From the NCBI GenBank assembly GCA_015179125.1, contig WHVA01000026.1, positions 186,001-250,000 on the forward strand: a stretch of DNA of 64,000 nt. Direction: 5' to 3'. Of the stretch, positions 46,331 to 57,483 are shown piece by piece (the first letter of the stretch is position 1; each line of letters starts with the position of its first letter). A model generated the notes under the pieces. That model did not search any database, was not told where the DNA came from, and worked only from the letters and a program-made list of their open reading frames with translations. The DNA comes from Gautieria morchelliformis (lineage: Eukaryota > Basidiomycota > Agaricomycetes > Gomphales > Gomphaceae). The translations under genes and the position numbers were made by a program.

Positions 46331-48314
46331 TCAGATACTGCTGGGGTATGATATGACTGAACAAATTTCTTTCAGCCAATTTAGGCAGCAAGGATACGTG
46401 TCACATACTGATATGGCACAGTCCAATGGCCTGAAGTAGAACAGGTATGGGAAGAGCTGGTACTCACTACCATTCTCCAGGGTCAGCCCATAATGCATCG
46501 ATGAGGTCGGAATGTTCACACTCGTTGGCTTATTCTCGTCCAGGATCCTTTCCTTACCCTCAATGGGAACACGGAAGCTGAGCATTTCAGCCAATGGGAC
46601 CAGTTTCAGCTTAATTCGATTGTGCAGCGGCCGGTGGTCTTCATTGTACCGCATGCGCACGCGTTCATCAAGCAGCGGGGACCCACGTTTATCGTGCAGC
46701 GGACGGCCGCATTCATCGAGCAGCTGGCGTCCACGTTTATCGGGCGACTTGGAATCCTTCGGGTATCCGTGTTTATCGGGCAGCAGGTCCGCGCTTGCTC
46801 GATAAAGATGGAAATTGAAGTAGGCAATCTTGTAAAGAAGAGATGCCAAGTCTTTTGACAAGACTTGTCCCGACGGTTTGGCGTGCTGCAGGAGACGTCC
46901 ATGATCCACAACTTCGAATGATAAAACTCCCGTACGGCCATTGCTGAATTGAACAGCGATATGCGCCTCGGATCTCTCAGTGACAATCGTAAACCGATTC
47001 CGGACATTCGAGCCGCCGACATGCGCCCCCAGGTAAACTTTCAGGGTTTTACCGACTGACATCAAGGCTCGCCCATCTCTGGGAATGTGGAATCTGTCGC
47101 GCTTGAATACTAAATGGCATGAATCGCTGCCAACCTTGTCGGCGACGAGGGTACCACGGTTAGGCTGGACAATAAACTTCGTGCCTTCGACAGCACCATG
47201 GATCCAACCGGCATCTGCTTTGTAACTTGTCCCACCCGAGGACTCGTCCTTTGTCAATTTGAACATTGGCTTTTCGCTGGTCATGGAGAATAAATGTCTT
47301 TTATTGTTTGTTCCTTCGCACGCTGGATGTTGTTTATTGCCCCATGATTCCGATGGGAGCAAATCGTGGACTAGTGTCACATATGTCGTACTCTGTTCGT
47401 TAGATGTTGCTTTGTACAATTTTGAGACGAGGTGGCTGGTGAAGACGCCAAGATACATGGACCCTTGATCGAACGCTCTTGTCTTGAGATTGAGGAGTGT
47501 CTCGAAGGCCTTCTCCTGAGGCTGACAGGCGGCGAGGAGGACGTGGGATGACATTAACGGATATCTAAAGCCGAGATGTGATAGTTCCGAATCGCGACCA
47601 TCGTGTATGATCCATGCATCCTGGTTAAAGTCCTCATCGGAGGGGTTTGAGGTATGGATTGAACGAACTTGTCCTTTGTGCCCTGAATTTTCGTTACGCC
47701 CCATCCCACCGGAATGGCAGCAATCTAAAATGACGATCTATCATCAAGGATAGTCCACAAGGTCAGAGAGACCAGAAGCGTCAGTGAGAGCAAACGAATG
47801 ACGAACAATGTTATTGTTCTGCCTCTTCGAGGACACCTCGCGCAGCCTTACACTGAGCGTGCGATCGGGGATACCACAGACAAGTGTGGACTTCCCCTCC
47901 GGAATTGTGTTCTGGTCGTAGGGACAAATAGTTTCTACTTCCGCTGTCTTCCATCCGTTGGGCGCCTTCACGCGGCTACCACGCCCAGCATAATAGAAAA
48001 CCATGACATCCTCGGGGCCAATGTCTCCATTGTTGGTAAAAATATCGTCGAACGCGGCAAGTATTCCCTCAGAGGTAGCCTAACCATTGATGAGGCGCTT
48101 GATCGTAGGGTCCTTGAACCTGTACCTCAAAAAGCTCTCCATTGAATCGACGTCGTTGACGCAGCCCTTCAAAGAAGCTATATCCTTGTCTTGGTAGTGA
48201 TTGATTCCGATTAATAGGGCAAAAACACGAGTGGTTCTGCAATAGAGGCGATTATGTCGTTGTTCTGTTCGGTAATGAAACACGTCACCTCTTCTGAATA
48301 TTCTCGTTTGACAT
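46331..48314 (-). pseudogene. Caspase-like peptidase C14 gene, apparently inactivated
   Basis: Exons 48314-48289, 48236-47807 and 47737-46331 keep one frame of 621 codons. Caspase-fold landmarks are VFALLIGINHYQDKDIASL, GCVNDVDSME, FYYAG-GS and VILDCCHSGG, where the Cys is retained at about 47717-47722. Two defects stand out. An in-frame TAG at 48082-48080 sits where relatives have a glutamine (LING-stop-ATSEGI). The catalytic histidine of the usual YYAGHGS is Arg (CGT, 47983-47981). Fungal relatives of metacaspase/C14 type are Cys peptidases tied to stress and cell death. Downstream, a degenerate repeat of the form DKRGxPLLDE spans about 46620-46800. The remaining frame is open for over 400 codons, so decay is recent, or the TAG is bypassed or an error. 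Confidence 0.8.
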
Positions 48315-50094
48315 TGGGTGATAGATACTAGTAGTGCCACAGGAAAGGAGTATTGACTGTGTGATTCGATGGCCGCAAGCCAAGAGGTCAAGAAAGAGAG
48401 AGTCCCCGCAACGATGGAAGCTGAGCTCTATTAATGTAACGCGTCCTAGCTCAGCGCTTAGCCCCTCGAGGCCGAGGCTCAGCTCACCCCAGTGCAGGAA
48501 CCGGAATCGAGTCAGAGAGAGACGGCAACTTCCTAGCACCGTTGCCCCATCGGACCGCCTAAATGGAGGTGCCTATGTCCTGCACGATAGTTCCTCGGGC
48601 ACAATCCCACCCGCTGTTCTTTGAAGCTGAGTGTCGAGGGGCCGTGGTATGAAACTATAAATTGCCGGGAAGACGCGCAGCGTCAGATATTCGCCTTAAA
48701 AGGATGTACAACTGGACAAATATGATACCAGCGGACGAAAAATATCCAGCAGAATAGGTTGGTTGGTTTACTTCTGGCTTCCTCTCGTGACGGGCCCATA
48801 GACTGCCTCTAGACCACCTATATATACATGCATGATGTAGTGTGAAGCTTGAAGTTTCATCAAGGTTGTGGTGCCACTCATGATTCATTAAAACTCTCAC
48901 CATGTGGAGTCTATCCTCCTTGCACAATTTTGATCGTCATTGGATGACTTTCTGTAGCCCTAAATCCTGAATTCCTTTCCTAAGAACAGCCGGAACTAGC
49001 CGTGACGGGGAAGCACATTATGTAGTTCCGCCCCGTCCCAGGAGCCTGGGACAGCTTGGACTCTCTGAAACCTACAACTTTTCTCACGCGAAGCTGCTTT
49101 AGAACCGCGAGTTTAGGATCACCAGAAAGACACAGGTTGAGGCATGACGCAGGAAATTAATCAAGAGCCACTTGTGCCATGAATCCAGGGACTGCCGTAA
49201 ATTTGAATTCAGCGGGGCTTGCGGAGAGACAAGTATCGTATGTCGGCCGCTATCCGCATGTCGGTAGATCACACGCAGTTCTCAGGTGTTGAACTAGGAA
49301 GGCGGACGCATGGAAAGCCGTGCAGATACCAATGGTCAAAGAATCCTTTGTGTGTTTTGGCATCCCTGACAGCAATGCGGCGGAGAAACCATTTACATCT
49401 ACAGCCGATGCAGTGCATCTTCATCATCTTCGAAAAGTTGCAAACCTTGCCAATGTGATTTCTGCTTTTGAGGTCGTCGGACTCACAGTACCCCGGACGG
49501 CGGTCTGGGGAAACTGGCCCTATTTCCAACCATTTTCCCTCTGCTTCGAACGCTTTGGAGATGTTGCCAATATTTCCAGAGCAATTTCTTCTCATCTGTG
49601 TGCCATTAATCCCGATGTCCACCCATACAAGCCTCGCCATATGTCAAACCAGCCATTTCCAATCGCTCTCCGCTTCAGCTTGATGTCACCGAATTTACCT
49701 GCCAGCAGGGTAGGGCAGGGCAATCTATTCTCATCATTTGGGTGCCAGCATAGTATACCATTAGATATGGAAAGTTAATTCTATGTTCAACCATTAATGA
49801 TTGCCCGCCAAAGGACACATCGTGAACCTTCCCAACTCACCTCGCGCACGCCGGACGTCGATCTGGACTATTCACTGTATTTATCGACCCGTGGCAGGTC
49901 TTTTCTGGCTCGCTGTCAGCGTTTGGCAGATGCTGCGAGCATCAGTTGCTGTCTACTAGCGTGGGAAGAAGAGGAGTATATGATAAGTTAATAGAGCGGG
50001 TGGTAGGTGGAATCGGTGTCTGTATGCGGTGATGTGTTGTTTGCATCTTGACGGAGGGAACGCGCTGGCCACGGACGTAGAGGGGAATCTAGTG
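48315..50094. other. Long intergenic region, no firm gene
   Basis: Overlapping frames of up to 152 codons occur on both strands at 49269-49778, but none shows a domain or splice coherence. The rest is unremarkable. Confidence 0.45.
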
Positions 50095-52104
50095 CTAAGC
50101 TGGCGACTGCTCAGCAGGCCTCAATTCTTCAATTATAGCTTGGTTGTCAGGATTCTGATGGAGTATGTTGCGCAGTGCAAACAATGCATGTTCTTGTAGG
50201 TCTTTGCTCACAGTGAATCCAAGCGAGAAGGACAAAGAGAAAATTACTCACAAGGATTTCGTTCGTCGATAACGCAAAGGTTCATGACAACTTGAATGCC
50301 ACCGCATTCTCGAATTCGATTTTGAATGTCTTTGCGTTCATAGCAGATGGTGCCCAGAAGACGGACAAAGTCACGTTTGAGGTATGCAAAACCCTTTGTA
50401 TCTTGGGAACTGCCTGGAATCACCGCCGATTCTCCAGAGGTAGCCACCGCTTTACCAAAAGCGATACGAGGCAAGAAACGGTCAACCAAACGAAGGGTTT
50501 CTTAAGTACCAAACACGTAAGTCAATACATGACGGGAAAGCAATGTTTAAGGCCACACCTATGAGACTCTCTATGAATCCTGGAGCTCGAGTAGCATCCA
50601 CCACGGTAGAATACCCGGCATGCCCCGGTTTTTCGGTATTAGCGGCGTTTTGAGTACAGAGGAGGATCGTGGTCAGGCACTGCGAAAGAAGCACTAGTGC
50701 AGCCGCGACTTTCGGAAGGCGCAGATCAAGTTCTCTGAGGCCTTGCTCGGAGGTATGGATTTCTGGATCTGTTAGATCACCGTCAGCGTGAGACTGCGTC
50801 TCAACTAACAGTGGCTCACGCCCGAGGGACCGCTGTAAAGATCCCTGAGAGTACGAACAGAGCTGCGAAAATGCTTCCCAAAGGAATGAATAGTCGTGCA
50901 GGTCAGAAGCTGTGTTTTGATGTCGAAGATAGGAATCTACGAATTTGAGAAAACTTGTTTGATGGGGTGTAATAGGCTCATCCTCTCTATGCAAAATGAA
51001 TTGAAGAGTGGTCAAAGCACGCGCGTTCAAGACCTACATAGCAAGGGCATGAAACAGTGTCATGCCTAAGTCTTGTTCGAGGAATGATTCAAACAAGCGA
51101 TACCTACATCGCATCGATGTTAAGCCTCCCGGCCTATAAAATGGAAAACCTTACGCTGTCGTGAAAGCCTCTTCCTCGTGAGGCCCTGAATCATCACTTG
51201 CCCACTCCTCAGTGAGATCCAACAATTGAACCATGATGCGTAGGCCATTCGGAGAATTCAGTCTGAATCTATCAACAAGCTAAGAGGGCACTCCATCATT
51301 CCGAATGCTGACGTACAGCGCTTGGCCTTCGGCGTTTATGGAATTCAAAATCAACACTACGGTTGCATGGATGGTGCGGGTATCAGGCGATGCCAGTAAC
51401 CTCCTGCCTGAGCACTTGAGTTTCAAAGCAGCGGTATGTATAAACCACTCACGCAAGGATGTTCTGATCATCCGACAATGTCGTATATGTATTCCAGAGT
51501 CGCGTTCCCAAGTCATCATTCAAGGTAACGATATTGGACAGAGTTTGCACGAGCATTCGAGTAAGAGGATACACTGACATCATATGAAAGATAATATATA
51601 TATATATCGATTATTTCCTCACCCGTTTCGTCTTCAAGTTGCCTAAAGGAAGTAAGATTATGCAAAATAGACCGAATATCGGGTTCAGCCGCGCTAATAA
51701 GAGGTAGTCATAAGGGTATATACAAAGTCGGATGATTTTCACAAACTATGCCTTATTTTGATTACTCGTATCTCCCGCGACCAGATTCCGTGTAAAGCGA
51801 GCAAGTGACATAACCAAGTCATACGAGGTCACTTGTGTTCTTGGGTATACATAGATAGCCTTCCATGCGTCTATTATATTATCCAAGAGAAGGGGTGAAG
51901 CGGTGGGCAGCCTACGCCTACCAAAACAATTAGAAAATCAATGGAACATGATTCACCAATCGGATGTCACCTCAGTGCTTCATCTTTCGCCAGTTTCCCA
52001 GAGAATTCATCAAGAACGAGGCCAAAATTATTTTCTTGCGATATTTCTTGTGGATTGAAGCGGTCGAACGCCTTGACCAGTGCAGAAATCGACCCTTCGC
52101 TCAT
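50095..52104 (-). CDS. Ataxin-10/CTR86-family protein
   Basis: Clear exons are 52104-51971, 51917-51747, 51693-51623, 51573-51453, 51403 onward, an exon ending near 51165 (LNSPNGLRIMVQLLDLTEEW), a block from about 51036 to 50559, 50500-50252 and 50201-50095. The C-terminal ataxin-10 domain is diagnostic: GFAYLKRDFVRLLGTICYE, DIQNRIRECGGIQVV, CVIDERNPYLQEHALFALRN and QNPDNQAIIEE. Upstream, LARFTRNLVAGDTSNQNKA and LVQTLSNIVTLNDDL are armadillo-like helices typical of the family. Ataxin-10 proteins are armadillo-repeat scaffolds linked to cytokinesis in animals; the yeast member is Ctr86. The splice between about 51165 and 51036 does not close in phase in my reading, so an additional small exon is probable. 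The start is the ATG at 52104, 17 bp from a long hairpin. Confidence 0.82.
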
Positions 52105-52690
52105 GGATATCAGCGGCAGACTGTGCCAGCGCTTACTGACTCCAGGAGTCAGTAAGCGCTGGCACAGTGACGTGACCGCTGATGTCCATGAACGACGAAG
52201 GGTTGTGACCGTGCAAGCCTTGTCTGCGTTTCGGTCGACCTGCAGCTTGTACTACTCAATTTCCGTGCGATCCCATTATTAAACTTCTTGAAATGGCTAA
52301 GAGCCAGGAATGGGGTGTTTGGGAGCAATCAAGAAATATAAAGGATAGACAGCTAATGGGCTCGCACGGAACTTGAGTAGTACAAGCTGCAGGTCGACCG
52401 AAACGCAGCGAAGGCTTGCACGTCAGCAACCCTGAGGCGATCACCGCCTTCCGAACGTGCTACGTAGCAAAAGGAGAGACCACGGAGGCGGAAAGGCCCT
52501 TATCCGGTCAGTGAACCACTGGTAGATTTGTTGGAGGTGAATGGGTAAGCTAGGTCACATCACGATAGGCTTACCAGCGCCATCTGGCTGGGACTTACGA
52601 TATCTAATAATTGATCCAGTAAATGCTGAAATACTAGTAAATGATGGTAATCTTTTCTACTTCTACTTCTATTTCTATTTCGATTGCCTG
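52105..52690. other. Intergenic region with nested inverted repeats
   Basis: This is upstream of the ataxin-10 homologue and downstream of the MFS gene. It is dominated by the foldback repeats at 52121-52432; nothing coding is supported. Confidence 0.5.
52121..52432. repeat. Nested foldback inverted repeats
   Basis: Arms 52121-52143 and 52145-52167 are perfect 23-bp reverse complements around one unpaired base. Beyond them the symmetry continues imperfectly into the start-codon region of the ataxin-10 gene (52081-52120 against 52168-52207). A second inverted pair, about 77 bp each and mostly identical, lies at 52201-52277 and 52355-52432 around a 77-bp spacer. No transposase is seen; a MITE-like foldback element or an inverted duplication are both possible. 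Confidence 0.85.
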
Positions 52691-55059
52691 TCACTCCCCT
52701 GCCTCCGAGTCGTCCTCCCATATCACCTGGGGAAGACTTACATACTCGTTCGTTACGCGGGACCGCTGTCGATCCCGCCACGCAGCTATCAGGCTCAAGA
52801 CGAGGGCCAAACAACAGGCCAATGTAGTCACAACCAGGGTGCTGGCATAACATACACGACCTTGAAGGCACTGACGCTCCGGTCGCGGGGACCGAGGGGG
52901 GATTGATAAATCCATAAGTCTGGAGTCGGGGCCAGTTACGTGTGCATCGAGGTTTCGTCCAAACAGAATGCTGAAAAGGTTGGCACCAAGAAGAGGTGCC
53001 ATACTCACAAAGCCCCAATTCTCGGAGAAATGGGCTAATGAATAGTTATAAATAGCAAGGCAAATTTGTCTGAACATGAGCGTGTTGAGGATATAACTGG
53101 GGCGTACGTACTCAGACCGAACCATTCGATTGTTATCTGAAAGGAAAAACGAGATGTCAAGGAAAGTAAAAGGCTGGAATCAACGCCTCTAACCGTGGGC
53201 AGCAACCCGAAAATGCCGCCGTGACCCAGCCCTAAAAGTAAGGATGCTATCCAGAGATGATTTACATTCTCGACTCGGGAGCCCACAATTTGTGAGGTGA
53301 TGAACAGAGCGGAGACTAAGGATAGAAGGTATGAACGATGGCCTGACAAACGACTCTTGACAAGGTCAGCACCCGCCCCTGCAGACGAGTCCATAAGAAG
53401 AAAACTCATCCAACTGATTCAAAATCGTACTAACCGACCCCAAGGCGGGCAACGCAGTTGGCTAAGCTAATGACAGACACTTGGGCACTTTGTAGTTTGC
53501 TTGCTGCTACTTTGTCATAGTCGGAGTTACCTTTCGCCGAAAGGGCTTGAGTGATGGTACCGACATTGTTAATGACTGAATGGTATGTGAACCAAATGCT
53601 CGCAGGGTAAACAATTTCCTCACACATTAAACCCGTCCCACTTACTGTGTAGACGATAAGTATACCTTACGGTAAATTGACGTAGCACTCACGTATTGAG
53701 AGGATAGTAAATAACAACCAAAATTCCCATCCAGTCAACATTCGCTTTCCATGTGTATCGATGTTTGCTGAGACAGTGGATGGCCTTCCCCTACTGACAT
53801 TTTTTCGGGAAGAAGACGGACTCCGTCCACTATCACCCCTAATATGTGATAGTTCTATATGGTGAAGCTTTAGAGTCGCGACTTTTAGGGTGTGAGATTC
53901 CGGATGAATAACTTCAGCCCTTACACCTTCATTCACCTCAACATCTTCGTCATTGCCTGATATCCACCTCGTAACCCCGCCGTCATCCTCGTCTATAAAA
54001 GGCGACGAATCATCCCTATCGTCCTCTTCCAAGTGTAAAGTTAATCCGCCTGGTCCAGCCTCGGGGCGTTCACTATGAGGAACCGGACGGATTGTAAAAA
54101 ATCCGATGATGGAGGGTAAAGAGGTACCAAGGGAGAGGAAGAGGAGGAATGACGATGTATTTCCGGGAAAAAACCGTTGTGCGAGAGCGGAAAACAAGAA
54201 AGCAGATAGACCGAAGCCCGAGAGTACAAAACCTACCGTTGTCGCACGCTTTAAACATGATAAAATTTACTGAAATATTGCAATAGTATACCAGTCACGA
54301 CGTACCATGCTGTCAGGAAAACTCTTAGCTGTTGAATTTGTCGCCGCCGTGAGACCGGCGTCCCCCCCTGCCCCAGTCATGAAAGAGAAAATTGACATGG
54401 CTATTAGACTGAAGAAGGGAAGATTTTCATCGTTGGACGGCCCGGCATCAAAGTAGCTACGAAGGCCTGTATATCCTGCCAAGAGAAGCATGAATGACGC
54501 TATAAGGAGACTGGAAGAGAAACTGTTGGTAATATCCTATCCCTGGTATTTTAGCTACACGCACGGTCTTGGACCACTTCGATCGACAATACGCCCAAGC
54601 ACTGGCCCAGCAGAATATTTTCCCACTGTGCCGATAACATTGGAGTGTCTGAGCCCCAGCCGCAAGCAATAGAAACTACTTACTGTTACCGGACAAGCCT
54701 AAAGATATCAGTGGCGGTTTCTTAGTGTTTCATAAAGAACTGAGTGAGCCCGAAGTACGCGCCAATTATGTTCAATTGGGTGTAAGTAATATGGAGCCTG
54801 GAGCCCAACTGTGGTGCATATGCTATAGTTGAGCAAAGAAAAAGAGAATATCAGCCACAAGATATATGTATATGAATCCAACCTTTAGGCATAGCCCTTA
54901 CCAGAAAACACCTGGAATCCAGAAAAGAGGTAACATAAACGGATCAGTCGAGTGCAACAAGGGCTCTAGGAGACAGACATAATTGGTTCCTGTGCTCAGC
55001 GCTATCAGAAGAGAGCCTAGTAACGTTACACTCCTTGCAAGAGTTAGTCTATCTACCAT
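52691..55059 (-). CDS. MFS transporter, Mch1/nodulin-like group
   Basis: The reading begins MVDRLTLARSVTLLGSLLIA and continues through small exons to VFSAYAPQLGSRLHITYTQL. Later blocks carry LLLAGYTGLRSYFDAG, SFMTGAGGDAGLTAATNSTA, an acidic cytosolic loop with HTLKVATLKLHHIELSH, LTGWEFWLLFTILSI, INNVGTITQALSAKG and SLLLGLGHGGIFGLL. The C-terminus has two or more helices and a short acidic tail (about 52691-52730). The pattern (N-terminal nodulin-like half, long central loop, C-terminal half) matches the Mch1-like monocarboxylate transporter-related MFS proteins. The substrate is unknown; it may be vacuolar. Several splice junctions, notably around 54540-54640, were not closed in phase, so the exon model is partial. 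Confidence 0.78.
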
Positions 55060-55355
55060 CAATGTGGGGGTAAAGAAGGAGTGTTACACGTCACGGACGT
55101 CTTTCGGCAACTTTGTCACAATCAATTCGATATTACGTCATGCCCGTTGGACCGCCAATCAGCGTTCCAGTACTCTCTACGGCAAAAGGTTTTGGGTTGC
55201 CCAACTCTTACGGCCACTTCTACGCAAGGCATTGGAAGCAATCATACGTGCAATCAATACCGACCAGTAACTAGCGAGGTCGGGAAATTTTACAGCAGTG
55301 ACTGATTCATCAGTCCTTCTGGACATTCTGTAGCTGTAACGCTACTTCCACCATC
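55060..55355. promoter_or_regulatory. Divergent upstream region, MFS gene and 55356 gene
   Basis: 296 bp separate the opposing starts. No gene is supported inside it; promoter function is inferred from position. Confidence 0.4.
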
Positions 55356-56612
55356 ATGAGCTCGCATAACTTTCTAGGCGGGATGCTACAGTCTGTGCAG
55401 GAGGCATACCCAGACTTGCTAGACACTCAAGTCCTGAAGACACTCTTTCCCTCTCTCTTTATGGCACTCGTCGCCCGTAATACCAACATTATTATTCACA
55501 CATCATCCCAACCTGCAGAAATCCAAAAGTCGACGGCCAAGGTGGGTGACCACGTACGGGTGGGTCAAGTATCTTCACGCCCATGTTGCGCAGGTTCTCT
55601 CCACAGTATTTGGAGTGCAAGCCAAGCGCGTTAACGTTCGCTCCCCTCAACCCCTAGGAGAATTCATGGAATCCCTCTTCGTATCCCCTTCCAGTGGTTC
55701 GTCTTCGTCTAAACGAAGACCATCTCGCACCAGCCTACCACCACCCTCCAGCCACTTTACAGAAGGGTCAGACAGTACTGTGCCACCTCCAAGTGCTTCT
55801 CGCCTTCCACGCCCCCGAACAGAACCGCGTACTGTCGACACTCGGCTTGTATATCTACCCCAAGTCGTCGTCATTTCCAATTTGGAGCGCGCCAGTCGAG
55901 CTGCTCAACTCGCTCTCGCCGAAGCTTTACGCAACCGCCAGATCATCCTCGACACGACAACATGGAAGTTTCCGGAAGGTTTCTTCGTCGTGTACGTGTC
56001 GCAGGTTGGCGATGGATATGAGAGGCCCGCCGTACATACCACCCTGGTAAGCCTATTTAGTTCAGTCGTTTGATAACCTAATGATTGTAGCTTGATCACT
56101 TCGCATTTAGCATCACACTTGCCCAGACTGCCACACCCATGCCCACCTCGTCCCCTTCTCCACGGATCTCGTCACTTCCTAACTTCCCACAAACTCCGAG
56201 TCGAAAAACCCCACTTTTCCCTTATGATCGTCTACCGCAGCCCGACTCGACCTATACCTCCCCTTCTGTCACCCACTACGTCAACGCCTTAATTACCGCA
56301 GCACGACATCATCCTGAACTCGATGGCACATTCCTCACTGTGCGCTGCGTCAAAGATGCAGAAAAGCTTGTCCGCGCAGCCGGTCTTGTCTTTCGAGAGG
56401 ACGAAGACATGACGATAACTGAAGCGCACGTCCGCCGCGTCGTGCCACCTATATTAGCGCACCGTCTGCGGGTGAGAGATGGCCCCAGAGACCAAATAAT
56501 GGGAATTCTTTGGGAAGGTGCCGGAGTTCGGAATTGGGGGAGGTCAGAAGAGACACAGCAGGGCCGAAGAACAATCAGAACCATTCTAGCAGAGATTTTG
56601 GCTGAAGTATGA
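55356..56612 (+). CDS. Uncharacterised fungal protein, possibly MoxR/Mg-chelatase-related
   Basis: Three exons (55356-55541, 55594-56046, 56091-56612) close in phase to 386 residues. Visible parts are a short helical start (FLGGMLQSVQEAYPDLLD), a Ser/Pro-rich loop, VVVISNLERASRAAQLALAE followed by KFPEGFFVVYV, LDHFAFSI, and a helical end (ALITAARHHPELDG, RCVKDAEKLVRAAGLVF, PPILAHRLRVRDGP). The sequence VVVISNLERA and the later lid-like helices recall the Walker-B and C-terminal parts of MoxR/magnesium-chelatase AAA proteins. I see no intact P-loop, so the resemblance is tentative and ATPase activity is doubtful. It ends 53 bp from the convergent RPR2 stop codon. Confidence 0.65.
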
Positions 56613-56665
56613 CTTAGATTGTAATGCATCACTTGAGGTCTATTGTTACTACGGAGGTAAGTTTG

Positions 56666-57439
56666 CTATTCCTCAGGTAACGCTTCGTTCCCCCGAAAGA
56701 CAACGTGACCTGCGTCTAGCCTTGAGAATAATGGCGAGGGGCGAGGCGCAGATCGTTGCCGCTTGTTTGATCGAGCAGGCGGAGCCTGGGAAGATGTCGA
56801 CACTTCGAGAGCTTCGAGCGTGGTGGGATGTAAAGCAGTGGGTGCGACTGTCATGGGAGAAACTGAGGAGGGTACCAGCACAGGTGATGGTGCAGCTGGT
56901 GATGCGGGGATGATGCGAGGAGTGTGGCAGGCCAGGCAGGTGTAAACTACCTCACGACTCTTGTCAGCCGAGCCTACCATACACATTATTCATAAATTGT
57001 CGACAAATGCAGCATGCGCACCCCTGACTCGTACTGAGGCTGTCGTGCCGGGTAAGAGGACTGTGTCACAGCCCTTGCACAAGGTTCTCTTCACATTTGG
57101 ATCTCTGCAAACAAAGGGTGTGGCCGTCAATTAAAAACGTGTAAAGGCAACGACGAACATGCGGATAACATTTTTACTGCTTATATTTCGCATGCATTGT
57201 ACGTAGCTGCTTCCCAATCCACCCAAGGTAGCTCGTCGCCTTTTGCAGCCTTTCTTCCGAGGACTGTCTCTGCTTGTATGGTTTATGTGTGTTCCGTCCG
57301 ATGGTACGGATGCTGACGCCTCGATCCCCTTGAGATAAGCACTTGCTTGATAAAGGAAGTTGAGCCTCTGAAACATCTCCCTGTTCACAACACTGTTTGG
57401 ATTGGGAGCTTCATCTTTCGGTTGCTTGTTTTTGCCCAT
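56666..57439 (-). CDS. RPR2: RNase P protein subunit RPR2/RPP21
   Basis: Three exons (57439-57178, 57102-57022, 56973-56666) close in phase to 216 residues. The N-terminal helix FQRLNFLYQASAYL and SSYVQCMRNI are family landmarks. The zinc ribbon has its first Cys pair in RTLCKGCDTVLLPG and its second in VYTCLACHTPR. RPR2/RPP21 binds RNase P RNA and helps mature the 5' ends of pre-tRNAs. The last 75 residues are Ser/Pro-rich and disordered. A basic stretch (PRKKGCKRRR) precedes the Cys ribbon. The second intron splits a codon just before it. Confidence 0.9.
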
Positions 57440-57483
57440 CGTGGCCGCACAGTCGATTATGTAATACATAACACGACTCTATT
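57440..57483. promoter_or_regulatory. 44-bp bidirectional promoter interval
   Basis: Only 44 bp separate the RPR2 ATG (57439, minus) and the zinc-knuckle ATG (57484, plus). Transcripts must start inside each other's leader or coding region. No motif is assigned. Confidence 0.5.

Noticed and set aside
49269-49778. Overlapping frames of 123 and 152 codons on opposite strands
   Set aside because: They mirror each other, show no family features, and neither can be preferred.
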